Both the position numbers and the translations under genes were made by a program. The notes beneath the pieces were generated by a model. That model was given only the letters and a program-made list of their open reading frames with translations, was not told the DNA's origin and did not search any database. A stretch of 64,000 bases of DNA from an uncultured Cytophagales bacterium (lineage in GTDB: Bacteria > Bacteroidota > Bacteroidia > Cytophagales > Thermonemataceae). Below are positions 25,853 to 32,763 of this stretch, piece after piece. Within the stretch, counting starts at the first letter, position 1. Every line of letters starts with the position of its first letter. The DNA is taken from positions 62,001 to 126,000 of the forward strand of contig CALEMF010000016.1 in NCBI GenBank assembly GCA_937911505.1, given 5' to 3'.

Positions 25853-25915
25853 CTTTTTTGCAAGAAAAAAGCCCTTGTGTTACAAGAGCTTCTTTTTATT
25901 ATACATCTGTTGTTG

Positions 25916-26269
25916 TTAGTCCCACTTTAGCTCAGAGTCTTCAGAAGTAGTAGTAGGCAGTGTATCGTCGTCGTTGTTCTCAAATTGAGAGAAATCAACC
26001 TCTGGCATAAGCTCCTCTTGGATGTGGGTTACAGTGTCTTTGAGCGCATCTACGAACTTAGCGAAATCTTCTTTGTATAAGAAGATTTTATGCTTCTCAT
26101 AGAAGTAGCCATCATCTTTGAAGCGTTTCTTACTTTCCGTAATTGTAAGGTAGTAATCGTTGCCTCTAGTAGACTTTACGTCGAAGAAGTAAGTTCTTTT
26201 ACCTGCTCTTACTCTTTTGGAATAAATTTCTGTTTTATCTTTGTTTTGAAGCTCTTTGTTCTCTTCCAC
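25916..26269 (-). CDS. PUR-family nucleic-acid-binding protein (DUF3276)
   Basis: 117 residues. The PUR-alpha-like repeat is seen in EIYSKRVRAGKRTYFFDVKSTRGNDYYLTITESKKRF and YEKHKIFLYKEDFAKFVDAL; the family binds single-stranded DNA/RNA. The acidic tail (FSQFENNDDDTLPTT) is typical of Bacteroidota members. The start is GTG at 26269: the frame has a stop nine bases upstream and no ATG, and a rare good Shine-Dalgarno-like AAGGA lies four bases before the GTG. Gene is divergent from rlpA. Confidence 0.9.
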   Translation of the reverse strand: MEENKELQNKDKTEIYSKRVRAGKRTYFFDVKSTRGNDYYLTITESKKRFKDDGYFYEKHKIFLYKEDFAKFVDALKDTVTHIQEELMPEVDFSQFENNDDDTLPTTTSEDSELKWD

Positions 26270-26410
26270 AAATCCTTAGTTTATAGTTAAACAGTAACAA
26301 TCGTGTGTAAAATTATAACTTTATTCCTAAGTTACAAAAAAGTTCTGGCAATAAAATTGTCAGAAAAACGTGATATCTTTACATAAGATTATTTAAAACC
26401 ATTGAAATAT

Positions 26411-27121
26411 ATGAAATATTATAATAAGTGGGTGCTATTTATTCTTTTACTTTTTCTCGTGCACCAAGCTTACCCACAAGCTGGCTTTCAGCAAAAAGGA
26501 AAAGCTTCCTACTATGCCGATAAATTTAATGGGAGAAAGACTGCCAGTGGAGAGATATTCAGCAATAATAAAATGACGGCGGCGCATCGTACCTTAGCCT
26601 TTAATACAGTAGTACGTGTAACCAACTTGACCAATAGTAAATCTGTTGTAGTACGTATTAACGATAGGGGTCCTTACGCACACAATCGCATCATAGACCT
26701 TTCTAAAGTAGCTGCCCGTAAGCTAGACATGATTCGTACTGGAACTGCTAAGGTAAAAGTGGAGGTAATCAAGGAAGACGAACCTAATAGCGACCCTGTA
26801 GAGACAACGACTACAAGTAACCCTGATGCACAAGAGGCTTTCTTTACGGGGAAATCTTACAGTATGTGGGGAACACAGCGTTTTCCAAAGGGGTATGGTA
26901 TCCAAGTAGGTTCTTATGAAGATATAGATAACGCCAAAGACATTTGTAAAAGCTTGGTAAAGGAAGGAATAGAAGAAATCTACATACAAGTAGGTTGGAG
27001 TGGCAGGCGCGTATACCGTGTGCTGGTTGGGGCTTTTGAAGATAAGTCTCAAGGAGGCAATTACCTAAATACGATCAGAGAGGCAGGTTTTGATGGTTTT
27101 ATCAAGAAGCATTTCGATTGA
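26411..27121 (+). CDS. RlpA-family septal ring lytic transglycosylase-like protein with SPOR domain
   Basis: 236 residues from the ATG at 26411 (an in-frame TTG nine bases earlier is less likely). Signal peptide about 1-23 ending in AYPQA. The double-psi beta-barrel domain (about 25-115) has GKASYYADKFNGRKTASGE, MTAAHRTLAFNTVVRVTNL and RINDRGPYAHNRIIDLS with the catalytic-type Asp and His. After a Thr/Pro-rich linker a C-terminal SPOR domain (about 160-236; YGIQVGSYEDIDNAKDICKSL, VYRVLVGAFED) binds denuded septal peptidoglycan. Role: cleavage of naked glycan during daughter-cell separation. Confidence 0.93.
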   Translation: MKYYNKWVLFILLLFLVHQAYPQAGFQQKGKASYYADKFNGRKTASGEIFSNNKMTAAHRTLAFNTVVRVTNLTNSKSVVVRINDRGPYAHNRIIDLSKVAARKLDMIRTGTAKVKVEVIKEDEPNSDPVETTTTSNPDAQEAFFTGKSYSMWGTQRFPKGYGIQVGSYEDIDNAKDICKSLVKEGIEEIYIQVGWSGRRVYRVLVGAFEDKSQGGNYLNTIREAGFDGFIKKHFD

Positions 27122-27122
27122 A

Positions 27123-27165
27123 GGAACTGACACTTTATGAGTAAGTCTTTCGTAAAGTCAGTTCC
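27123..27165. terminator. Hairpin after rlpA
   Basis: The arms GGAACTGA (27123-27130) and TCAGTTCC (27158-27165) pair, continuing inward with CTTTA (27133-27137) against TAAAG (27153-27157) after a two-base bulge. It lies directly behind the rlpA stop. No clean U-tract follows, so termination strength is uncertain. Confidence 0.4.
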
Positions 27166-27340
27166 TCACACGTTTCTCTTCATTATCTACTTCCTGATTT
27201 GTACTGAAAATTGCCTCAACCACCACAAGTGGGATGTAGCTTATTTTCTCATCTACTCTATATCTGTAGCCTCTATCTTCTACAATCATAGATGACTTCC
27301 TCCCATTCATGTGCAAAGGAGTCATTAGCAAGATGATGCC
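27158..27340 (-). pseudogene. Decayed partial duplicate of the adjacent 216-aa lipoprotein gene
   Basis: The minus-strand reading KSSMIVEDRGYRYRVDEKISYIP matches KSAMIVEGKSYSYEVDEKISFIP of the lipoprotein encoded just upstream (27351-28001). DNA similarity is visible by eye between about 27217-27325 and 27697-27805, including an identical run covering GCTTATTTTCTCATCTAC. No signal peptide, start or conserved C-terminus accompanies the copy, and the frame after the match becomes unrelated. It is therefore a fragment left from tandem duplication or recombination, not a working gene. Confidence 0.65.
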
Positions 27341-27350
27341 AATCATCCAC

Positions 27351-28001
27351 TCACCATTTTGTGATTTTAAAGGTATGATCGGTAGGATTAATAGCACTGT
27401 TCTTTTCTTTGGTTTGGATGGCGTTCGTCAGGATAGCAGAGTTATCACTGGACTCCAGCACCTCTGACACCCAAAAATCGTGTGATAGTTTGATCTCGTC
27501 TATCGATAAGGCATCTAAAGAGAGTGTTAAATAGTTACTGAATTTGAAGAGGGAGTTTTCTTCATCAAAAGTATACTTACGCACTGTAATGCTATAGGGT
27601 GCTCGTTGTACTGTTACTTTTTCAAATTTATCTTCAGGATAATGCGGATAAGGAACCTTAACCCTTACGCTACAAGTTTTAGATACATACGCTTTGGGTG
27701 GGATAAAGCTTATTTTCTCATCTACCTCGTAAGAATAGCTTTTTCCTTCTACGATCATTGCCGACTTGCTCCAATTGACGTACAGTGGATCATCTCCTTT
27801 ATTTTCTACAGTGGCTACGAAGGCCTTCTTGCCGTTCAGTGAAAGCCCTTCAAAATCGTAGGCTACGCTAAACATTTCATTGTTTACCACATATTTCCCT
27901 TTTGCTTCTTGCTGGCTAGAATGCTGCATAGAAAAAAAGTAATACTTGGTACAACTGCTTAGTAATAAGCATACAAAAATGAAAGGTAGGATCTTATTCA
28001 T
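27351..28001 (-). CDS. Predicted lipoprotein, unknown function
   Basis: 216 residues with signal peptide and lipobox LLLSSC (Cys17), so lipid-anchored in the envelope. The mature part is beta-rich and has a central segment (about 60-120: KKAFVATVENKGDDPLYVNWSKSAMIVEG) that looks like an immunoglobulin-like or DUF-type domain describing accessory strands; YSITVRKYTFDEENSLFKFSNYLTLSLD follows. I recognise no named family. A truncated copy of its middle lies directly downstream. Divergent from the DUF58 gene. Confidence 0.72.
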   Translation of the reverse strand: MNKILPFIFVCLLLSSCTKYYFFSMQHSSQQEAKGKYVVNNEMFSVAYDFEGLSLNGKKAFVATVENKGDDPLYVNWSKSAMIVEGKSYSYEVDEKISFIPPKAYVSKTCSVRVKVPYPHYPEDKFEKVTVQRAPYSITVRKYTFDEENSLFKFSNYLTLSLDALSIDEIKLSHDFWVSEVLESSDNSAILTNAIQTKEKNSAINPTDHTFKITKW

Positions 28002-28161
28002 AGGTGTTTAAATTTTACGTTTTGTCTTAATAGGTGATCTGCTTACTCATCCTTTCCTCAAAAAAAGCGCCGCTTCTTCTCTTCATTCAGTAAAAAAGCC
28101 ACTTGCTATAATTCGCTGGAATATTGTATCTTTAAATGATCGCTTAAATGTATACAAAAGT

Positions 28162-29061
28162 ATGAACTTAAAAGATGTAAAGGAATTTGGAAGTATAGAG
28201 ATTTTAGCTAAGCAAATGGTAGAGGGCTTTATTACCGGCCTACATCGTTCGCCTTTTCATGGATTTTCAGTAGAGTTTGCTGAACATAGATTATACAATA
28301 CAGGAGAAAGTACTCGTCATATTGACTGGAAGGTATACGCTAAGACAGATAAACTTTTTATTAAGACCTATGAGGAAGAGACAAATCTCCGTTGTCAAAT
28401 TGTGTTGGATGTTTCGTCTTCTATGTATTATCCGCTCAAAACGAAAGGAAAGCTTATGTTCAGTACGTTGGCAGCAGCAGCACTTACCTACATGTTGCAA
28501 AAGCAGCGTGATGCGATCAGCCTATGTACTTTCGATAACGAAATTCTGGAACATACGCCTTGTAAATCGACTTCTGTACATATACATAAGCTATTTCTTT
28601 TACTTGATGAGCTGCTACAAAAGGAGCATACCCTGCAGGCTACCAATGCCTCAGAGGTACTTCACCAAGTCGCTGAAAAAATACAGAGAAGGTCGCTGGT
28701 AATCATCTTTAGTGATATGTTTGAGAATCTTAACGATACACAAGCACTTTTTGCTGCCTTGCAGCACCTTAAGCATAATAAACACGAAGTACTCCTCTTT
28801 CACGTAGTCGATAAAGCTACAGAAGAGGCATTTTTGTTTGAAGAGCGTCCTTATGAGTTCATTGATTTAGAAAGTGGAGAGAAGCTCAAGCTACAACCCA
28901 ATCAGGTAAGGGCACAGTACCAAAAGCATATGCGGCAATTTAGTAAGGAGCTAAAATTGAAGTGCGGACAGTATAAAATAGATTTTATTGAAGTGGACAT
29001 CAACGAGTCGTTCGATCAAGTGCTATACGCTTACCTAATCAAGCGGCGTAAAATGCATTAA
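28162..29061 (+). CDS. DUF58 domain protein (vWA-like)
   Basis: 299 residues. The DUF58 hallmark is GESTRHIDWKVYAKTDKLFIK near 50-70, followed by a von Willebrand A-like fold with the MIDAS-type D-x-S-x-S in LDVSSSMYY (about 89-97). No membrane segments, matching the shorter DUF58 proteins. Such proteins normally sit beside a MoxR AAA+ ATPase and act with it in chaperone-like complex assembly; no MoxR gene is adjacent here. An imperfect promoter (CTTG, 21 bases, TATCTTTA at 28127-28134) lies upstream. The 3' end overlaps the convergent esterase gene by 27 bases. Confidence 0.88.
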   Translation: MNLKDVKEFGSIEILAKQMVEGFITGLHRSPFHGFSVEFAEHRLYNTGESTRHIDWKVYAKTDKLFIKTYEEETNLRCQIVLDVSSSMYYPLKTKGKLMFSTLAAAALTYMLQKQRDAISLCTFDNEILEHTPCKSTSVHIHKLFLLLDELLQKEHTLQATNASEVLHQVAEKIQRRSLVIIFSDMFENLNDTQALFAALQHLKHNKHEVLLFHVVDKATEEAFLFEERPYEFIDLESGEKLKLQPNQVRAQYQKHMRQFSKELKLKCGQYKIDFIEVDINESFDQVLYAYLIKRRKMH

Positions 29062-29703
29062 CTGCTCAACCAACAGTGCATTCAATTCGTGCTTCCCCTC
29101 AAATTTCTTTACGTCAAAAGTAAGGCCTTTTTCTCTTATTTCGGCTAGGTGCTGCTGGAAATTGGCTTCTGTAAAGAATTCGTCTTGTGTGCCATACACT
29201 ACAGTAACACGTGTCTCTTTCAAAAGAGAAACAAAAGTGGGATAATCTAAATCGTGTGGGAAAGTCCCTGCCCACAGTACCAGTGTTGCCGGACGAGTAC
29301 TCGTTGCAGTAAGCCACCTACAGATAGTAGCGCATCCTTGAGAAAAGCCCAAGATATGCCAGCGGGGAGCTTTACTTGCTGCAGTATTAGTTACTTGTTG
29401 CTTTACCGTTTCTATGTAGTTTACGTAATCTTCGATTTCTTCTTCTCTTAAGTCTTTGGTCATCCACGAGGCTCCTACCCTACCTGAAAAGCCATTCCAG
29501 TAAAAGCGAGAAAGCGCCTCTGGAGCTACAACAAGTTGATGTGCTTGCCTGGCAGCGGTAAAGTGTTTCATAAAGTACTGTGCTAACTGACCGTACCCAT
29601 GGCATACCAGCCAAATATCTGTAATCGCTTCATCCTCTATATCGCCTAGGGTATAATAGCGTGCTGTACGTTGTACGGTTATTTTATTTTCTTTAGCCTC
29701 CAT
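29035..29703 (-). CDS. Predicted alpha/beta-hydrolase (phospholipase/carboxylesterase family)
   Basis: 222 residues. WLVCHGYGQLAQYF near 32-45 supplies the oxyanion region, GFSQGCATICRW holds the nucleophile Ser (G-F-S-Q-G, near residue 119), VVYGTQDEFF the acid Asp and FEGKHELN the His. This is the order of small esterases related to acyl-protein thioesterase. No signal peptide, so cytoplasmic; substrate unknown. Its last 27 bases overlap the convergent DUF58 gene, which limits independent drift of both C-termini. Confidence 0.85.
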   Translation of the reverse strand: MEAKENKITVQRTARYYTLGDIEDEAITDIWLVCHGYGQLAQYFMKHFTAARQAHQLVVAPEALSRFYWNGFSGRVGASWMTKDLREEEIEDYVNYIETVKQQVTNTAASKAPRWHILGFSQGCATICRWLTATSTRPATLVLWAGTFPHDLDYPTFVSLLKETRVTVVYGTQDEFFTEANFQQHLAEIREKGLTFDVKKFEGKHELNALLVEQLMHFTPLD

Positions 29704-29725
29704 ATTTATTTATATAAAATAACAA

Positions 29726-29753
29726 AGGCTGCCCAGTTGATGTTGAGCAGCCT
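29726..29753 (-). terminator. Terminator at the end of the lipoprotein/secreted-protein array
   Basis: Arms AGGCTGC (29726-29732) and GCAGCCT (29747-29753), with three more inner pairs, 21 bases past the stop of the gene at 29775; on the minus strand TTTGTTATTTTAT follows. It closes the second copy of the two-gene unit. Confidence 0.65.
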
Positions 29754-29774
29754 ATATTTATAGAAAGGATCGTT

Positions 29775-30224
29775 CTATCTTTTAAATCCTAAAACAGCGC
29801 CTCCACAAAACTCTTTCGTATCGACGAAGGAAAAAGAAATATAATAAATACCCGTCTTCTTACATTCTAATTGAATCGCAGGATAGTAAACCTTCTTATC
29901 TTCTATGAAGCTAGAAGCCACCTTATTACGTTGTGCGTCAAAAAGCGTAATGGCAAGCCCCTTGTTTTCTGCATGCGCATTCGCTACAGCAATGACGTAG
30001 GTAGTACCCGTACTAAATACATAAGAAACCTCTATTACTCTTTTATTCCCTCCTTGCCCGTCCAATTTGTAATTTTTTAGAAAATTAAAGCCAAGAGGCT
30101 TTATCTTTTCTAAGCATTGGGTATTATAGGCTTCTATCACACTGGCTTCGCATTGTGCTTGTACTCTCCAGCTTAATGTGTTCAATATCAATAATAAAAC
30201 AATAAATATACTTCTTCTTTCCAT
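29775..30224 (-). CDS. Small secreted cysteine-containing protein, copy A
   Basis: 149 residues. Signal peptide 1-23 ending VQAQ with cleavage probably before Cys24. Clear paralogue of the protein encoded at 31245-31685: both have a Cys just after the cleavage site, CLEKIKPLGFNFLKNYKLDG / CVQFLKPKGFQFLKSYKIDG, a shared YVFSxGTTY strand, LxCxxTGIYY and an identical ending VLGFKR. Four conserved cysteines suggest two disulphides in the periplasm or outside. It lies 21 bases downstream of a lipoprotein gene and forms a two-gene unit with it. No named family recognised. Confidence 0.75.
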   Translation of the reverse strand: MERRSIFIVLLLILNTLSWRVQAQCEASVIEAYNTQCLEKIKPLGFNFLKNYKLDGQGGNKRVIEVSYVFSTGTTYVIAVANAHAENKGLAITLFDAQRNKVASSFIEDKKVYYPAIQLECKKTGIYYISFSFVDTKEFCGGAVLGFKR

Positions 30225-30245
30225 CCTCTAATGCGCCAATAAACT

Positions 30246-31148
30246 TTATTTGATGATCTCTTTGCGAACTTCTACGATTGTATCGTACAGTGTATTAAAG
30301 TCTGCATCAGAGAAGTTAAGTTTTACATCTGTTGCTTGCTCTACAACAATTTCGTCTCCTTGTTTATTTTCTGTATCTTCTACTTCTCCATATACTAAGC
30401 TAATAGGCTCGTAGGCAGTAGCTATCTTTGAGAACTGCTCGTGGAGATTAGCAATGTGCGTTGACTTATCTTTGTTGTTAGAAAGTAGATTAACAATTTG
30501 TGCCAAAATAATTTTTTGATCTGCAATGTATTCTTTTAGCTCTGTACTATTTTGTGCCTCTTTAGCTACGTAGCAGCTCAGATAAAGTGCTTCGAGCCAA
30601 CCACCCGATACAATATAGACAGTCATCTCACCGCGTTGTTCCTTTTGTAGCTCTTCGTTTACTTGATGTAAATTACTTAAGGTTACTTTCAGGAGCTCTT
30701 CTAGGTCTGTTCCTTCAGAAGTCATTTGTTTAATCTTCTCAAAATCAAAATATTGAGAGATATTAATCCCATCGGCCATTTCTTTAATAGCAGTCAGATA
30801 GTCAATGGCATCTTGATTTTGACTGTATATGTTGGCATACGCTAAATCTGCACTATATACACCTAGATTAAGTGCTTGTTCGTGTGATTTAGAGTAAGAA
30901 GACTTTTTGTTTACATCATTAAGCGCCGATTTGTCGTACCGGATACCTAAATCTTTAATCAGTGCGGCTGTTTCTACGGGGTCTGGGATAGAATTGAGTA
31001 CTTCTATTCCTTTAAAAACACCCCCTGCATTTTCAGTTGTTTCTTCAGTTGTTGTTTCATCGTTTTCTTTTGTTTCGCTAGTCTCTTCTTTACCACCACA
31101 AGCAGTAAAGAGCGTTCCTATCAATACAGCTAAGAATATTTTTTTCAT
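30246..31148 (-). CDS. Lipoprotein of a three-member paralogous family, copy A
   Basis: 300 residues. Lipobox LFTACGG (Cys17), then a Glu/Thr-rich linker and a helical domain. Conserved with the genes at 31781 and 58820: SIPDPVETAALIKDLG, a YDxxxLN segment, then ALNLGVYSADLAYANIYSQNQDAIDYLTAIKEMADG, MTVYIVSGGWLEALYLSCYVAKEAQ, and a C-terminal EVRKEII. The near-invariant N-L-G-V-Y-S-x-D-L-x-Y-A core is the family mark. Lipid-anchored, probably facing the periplasm. It pairs with the small secreted protein downstream. I do not recognise a named domain and give no function. Confidence 0.75.
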   Translation of the reverse strand: MKKIFLAVLIGTLFTACGGKEETSETKENDETTTEETTENAGGVFKGIEVLNSIPDPVETAALIKDLGIRYDKSALNDVNKKSSYSKSHEQALNLGVYSADLAYANIYSQNQDAIDYLTAIKEMADGINISQYFDFEKIKQMTSEGTDLEELLKVTLSNLHQVNEELQKEQRGEMTVYIVSGGWLEALYLSCYVAKEAQNSTELKEYIADQKIILAQIVNLLSNNKDKSTHIANLHEQFSKIATAYEPISLVYGEVEDTENKQGDEIVVEQATDVKLNFSDADFNTLYDTIVEVRKEIIK

Positions 31149-31190
31149 AAGAGGCCTATAGTTTTTACGCTTTGAATAATTAATTGAATA

Positions 31191-31224
31191 ATAAAAGCAG
31201 AAATACGTTTATTTCTGCTTTTAT
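31191..31224 (-). terminator. Terminator between the two copies of the lipoprotein/secreted-protein unit
   Basis: Perfect 15-bp stem (31191-31205 with 31210-31224; arm starts ATAAAAGCAG) with a 4-base loop, 20 bases past the stop of the gene at 31245. Moderately U-rich on the minus side. It separates copy B from copy A. Confidence 0.75.
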
Positions 31225-31244
31225 GTGTTATTACTTTATCATGA

Positions 31245-31685
31245 TTACCTTTTAAATCCTAATACGCTCGCAGCGCAGTAATCACTTCCTTGGTCAAATT
31301 CAAAATTGAGATAATATATCCCTGTTCTTTGGCATTTGAGCTGAATAGGGAAATTTTTCTTGGCTACTGAGCTGTAGCTAGAAGTCATCACCTGCTTACT
31401 TGGTGACAATAAGGTAAGTTTCACTCCTTTGGTGTCCTGTTCGGCATTGGCTAAAGTAATGAGGTAGGTAGTTCCTCTACTAAATACATATGAGTATCGT
31501 ACCGTCTCACGATTACCATTTTTGCCATCGATCTTGTAGCTCTTTAAGAATTGAAAGCCCTTGGGCTTTAAGAACTGAACACATTTTCTTGTATAAGCTG
31601 AAACATCACATTGTGCTTGTACGTTAGTAGCCATTAATAACGTAAACACTGCACCTAGCGCAAGAATTTTTGTAACACTTTTCAT
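31245..31685 (-). CDS. Small secreted cysteine-containing protein, copy B
   Basis: 146 residues with signal peptide ending NVQAQ (cleavage before Cys26). Paralogue of the protein at 29775, sharing the paired cysteines, CVQFLKPKGFQFLKSYKIDG, YVFSRGTTYLITLANAE, CQRTGIYYLNFEFDQG and the ending VLGFKR. The strand pattern suggests a compact beta-sandwich. It lies 95 bases downstream of lipoprotein copy B and is followed by a strong hairpin. Function unknown. Confidence 0.75.
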   Translation of the reverse strand: MKSVTKILALGAVFTLLMATNVQAQCDVSAYTRKCVQFLKPKGFQFLKSYKIDGKNGNRETVRYSYVFSRGTTYLITLANAEQDTKGVKLTLLSPSKQVMTSSYSSVAKKNFPIQLKCQRTGIYYLNFEFDQGSDYCAASVLGFKR

Positions 31686-31780
31686 TTTATCAAATTTTTT
31701 AAATAAACAACCTTCATTTCAATAGGTATCTTCACACTGTTTGTGACAACTCAAAAAACCTGCCAACACTCAAACAAGCA

Positions 31781-32692
31781 TTAGCTTATTATCTGCGATC
31801 GAATGTCGCTTATTTTCTGATAAATGTTGTCAAGATCCTCCTGTGTCATATTAATTACAGGTACTTCTGTTTGTTGTATTGTCAGGATACCATCTTCTAT
31901 TACTTCCTTAGACTCTCCTTTTTCGTATTTTACATCAATATTTTTATAAGCTTGGTCTAGCTCCTCTAGCTCTGCCTTTAACTTCTTCATCTTAGGGCTA
32001 GTCTCGTAATGTCCTAATAACAATGATAACTGATCTAGTGTTACTTTTTGCTCAGCAATACGAATATTAAGTTGATCGTTACTTTGCTTCTGTGCTACAC
32101 TCGTAGTAAGATACACTGCTTCTACCCACGCGCCTGTTAAGATAAGCACGGTCATATCTGAACGATCTTCTTGTTGTAGATATTCGTTCATTCTTTCTAG
32201 GTTGGTAGTAGTCTCTTGAATGAGTTCATCTAGTTTATCGCTGTTAGAGGCTAGTGTCTTGATGGTTTCGTAGTCGAAAAACTTTCCGATATTTAGTCCA
32301 TCGGCCATTTCCTTTACACCTTGTAAAAAGTTGATGGCATCCTGAGACTGGCCGTAAATATTGGCGTAACCTAGATCAGTACTGTATACACCTAAATTGA
32401 GTGCCTTACGATAATCTGTATTGTAGTCAGAAATTTTATCGATACTATTAAGTATGGTAGGATCATACTTAAGTCCTGTCTCTTTGATGAGAAAAGAAAT
32501 CTCTATTGGATTCGGTATGGATTCGATGATACCCTTGATCACATCAGGTGAGAGTTTAGCTCTTCTGGAGTCATCTGTACTCGTCGTATCTTGTGTAGTA
32601 TTGTCGTCATCGTCTGGATCGGCATCTTCTCCACAAGAAAAGAGAAAGAGTATTAAAGTTAAGCTTAGTAATAACTTCTTCATATGATTCAT
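31781..32692 (-). CDS. Lipoprotein of a three-member paralogous family, copy B
   Basis: 303 residues from the first of two in-frame ATGs (the second, at 32683, gives the more usual MKKLLLSLTLILFLFSC start). Lipobox FLFSCGED, acidic Asp-rich linker (DPDDDDNTTQDT), then the helical domain shared with copies at 30246 and 58820: SIPNPIEISFLIKETGLKYD, ALNLGVYSTDLGYANIYGQSQDAINFLQGVKEMADGLNI, MTVLILTGAWVEAVYLTTSVAQ and an ending KISDIRSQIIS. It starts 71 bases downstream of the ABC transporter gene on the same strand. Confidence 0.75.
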   Translation of the reverse strand: MNHMKKLLLSLTLILFLFSCGEDADPDDDDNTTQDTTSTDDSRRAKLSPDVIKGIIESIPNPIEISFLIKETGLKYDPTILNSIDKISDYNTDYRKALNLGVYSTDLGYANIYGQSQDAINFLQGVKEMADGLNIGKFFDYETIKTLASNSDKLDELIQETTTNLERMNEYLQQEDRSDMTVLILTGAWVEAVYLTTSVAQKQSNDQLNIRIAEQKVTLDQLSLLLGHYETSPKMKKLKAELEELDQAYKNIDVKYEKGESKEVIEDGILTIQQTEVPVINMTQEDLDNIYQKISDIRSQIIS

Positions 32693-32763
32693 ACCTAATT
32701 TGAATAGTGTATTGTATATAATATGGTTTTATACTCAATAATAAAAATTTTTTTACAATCGAG

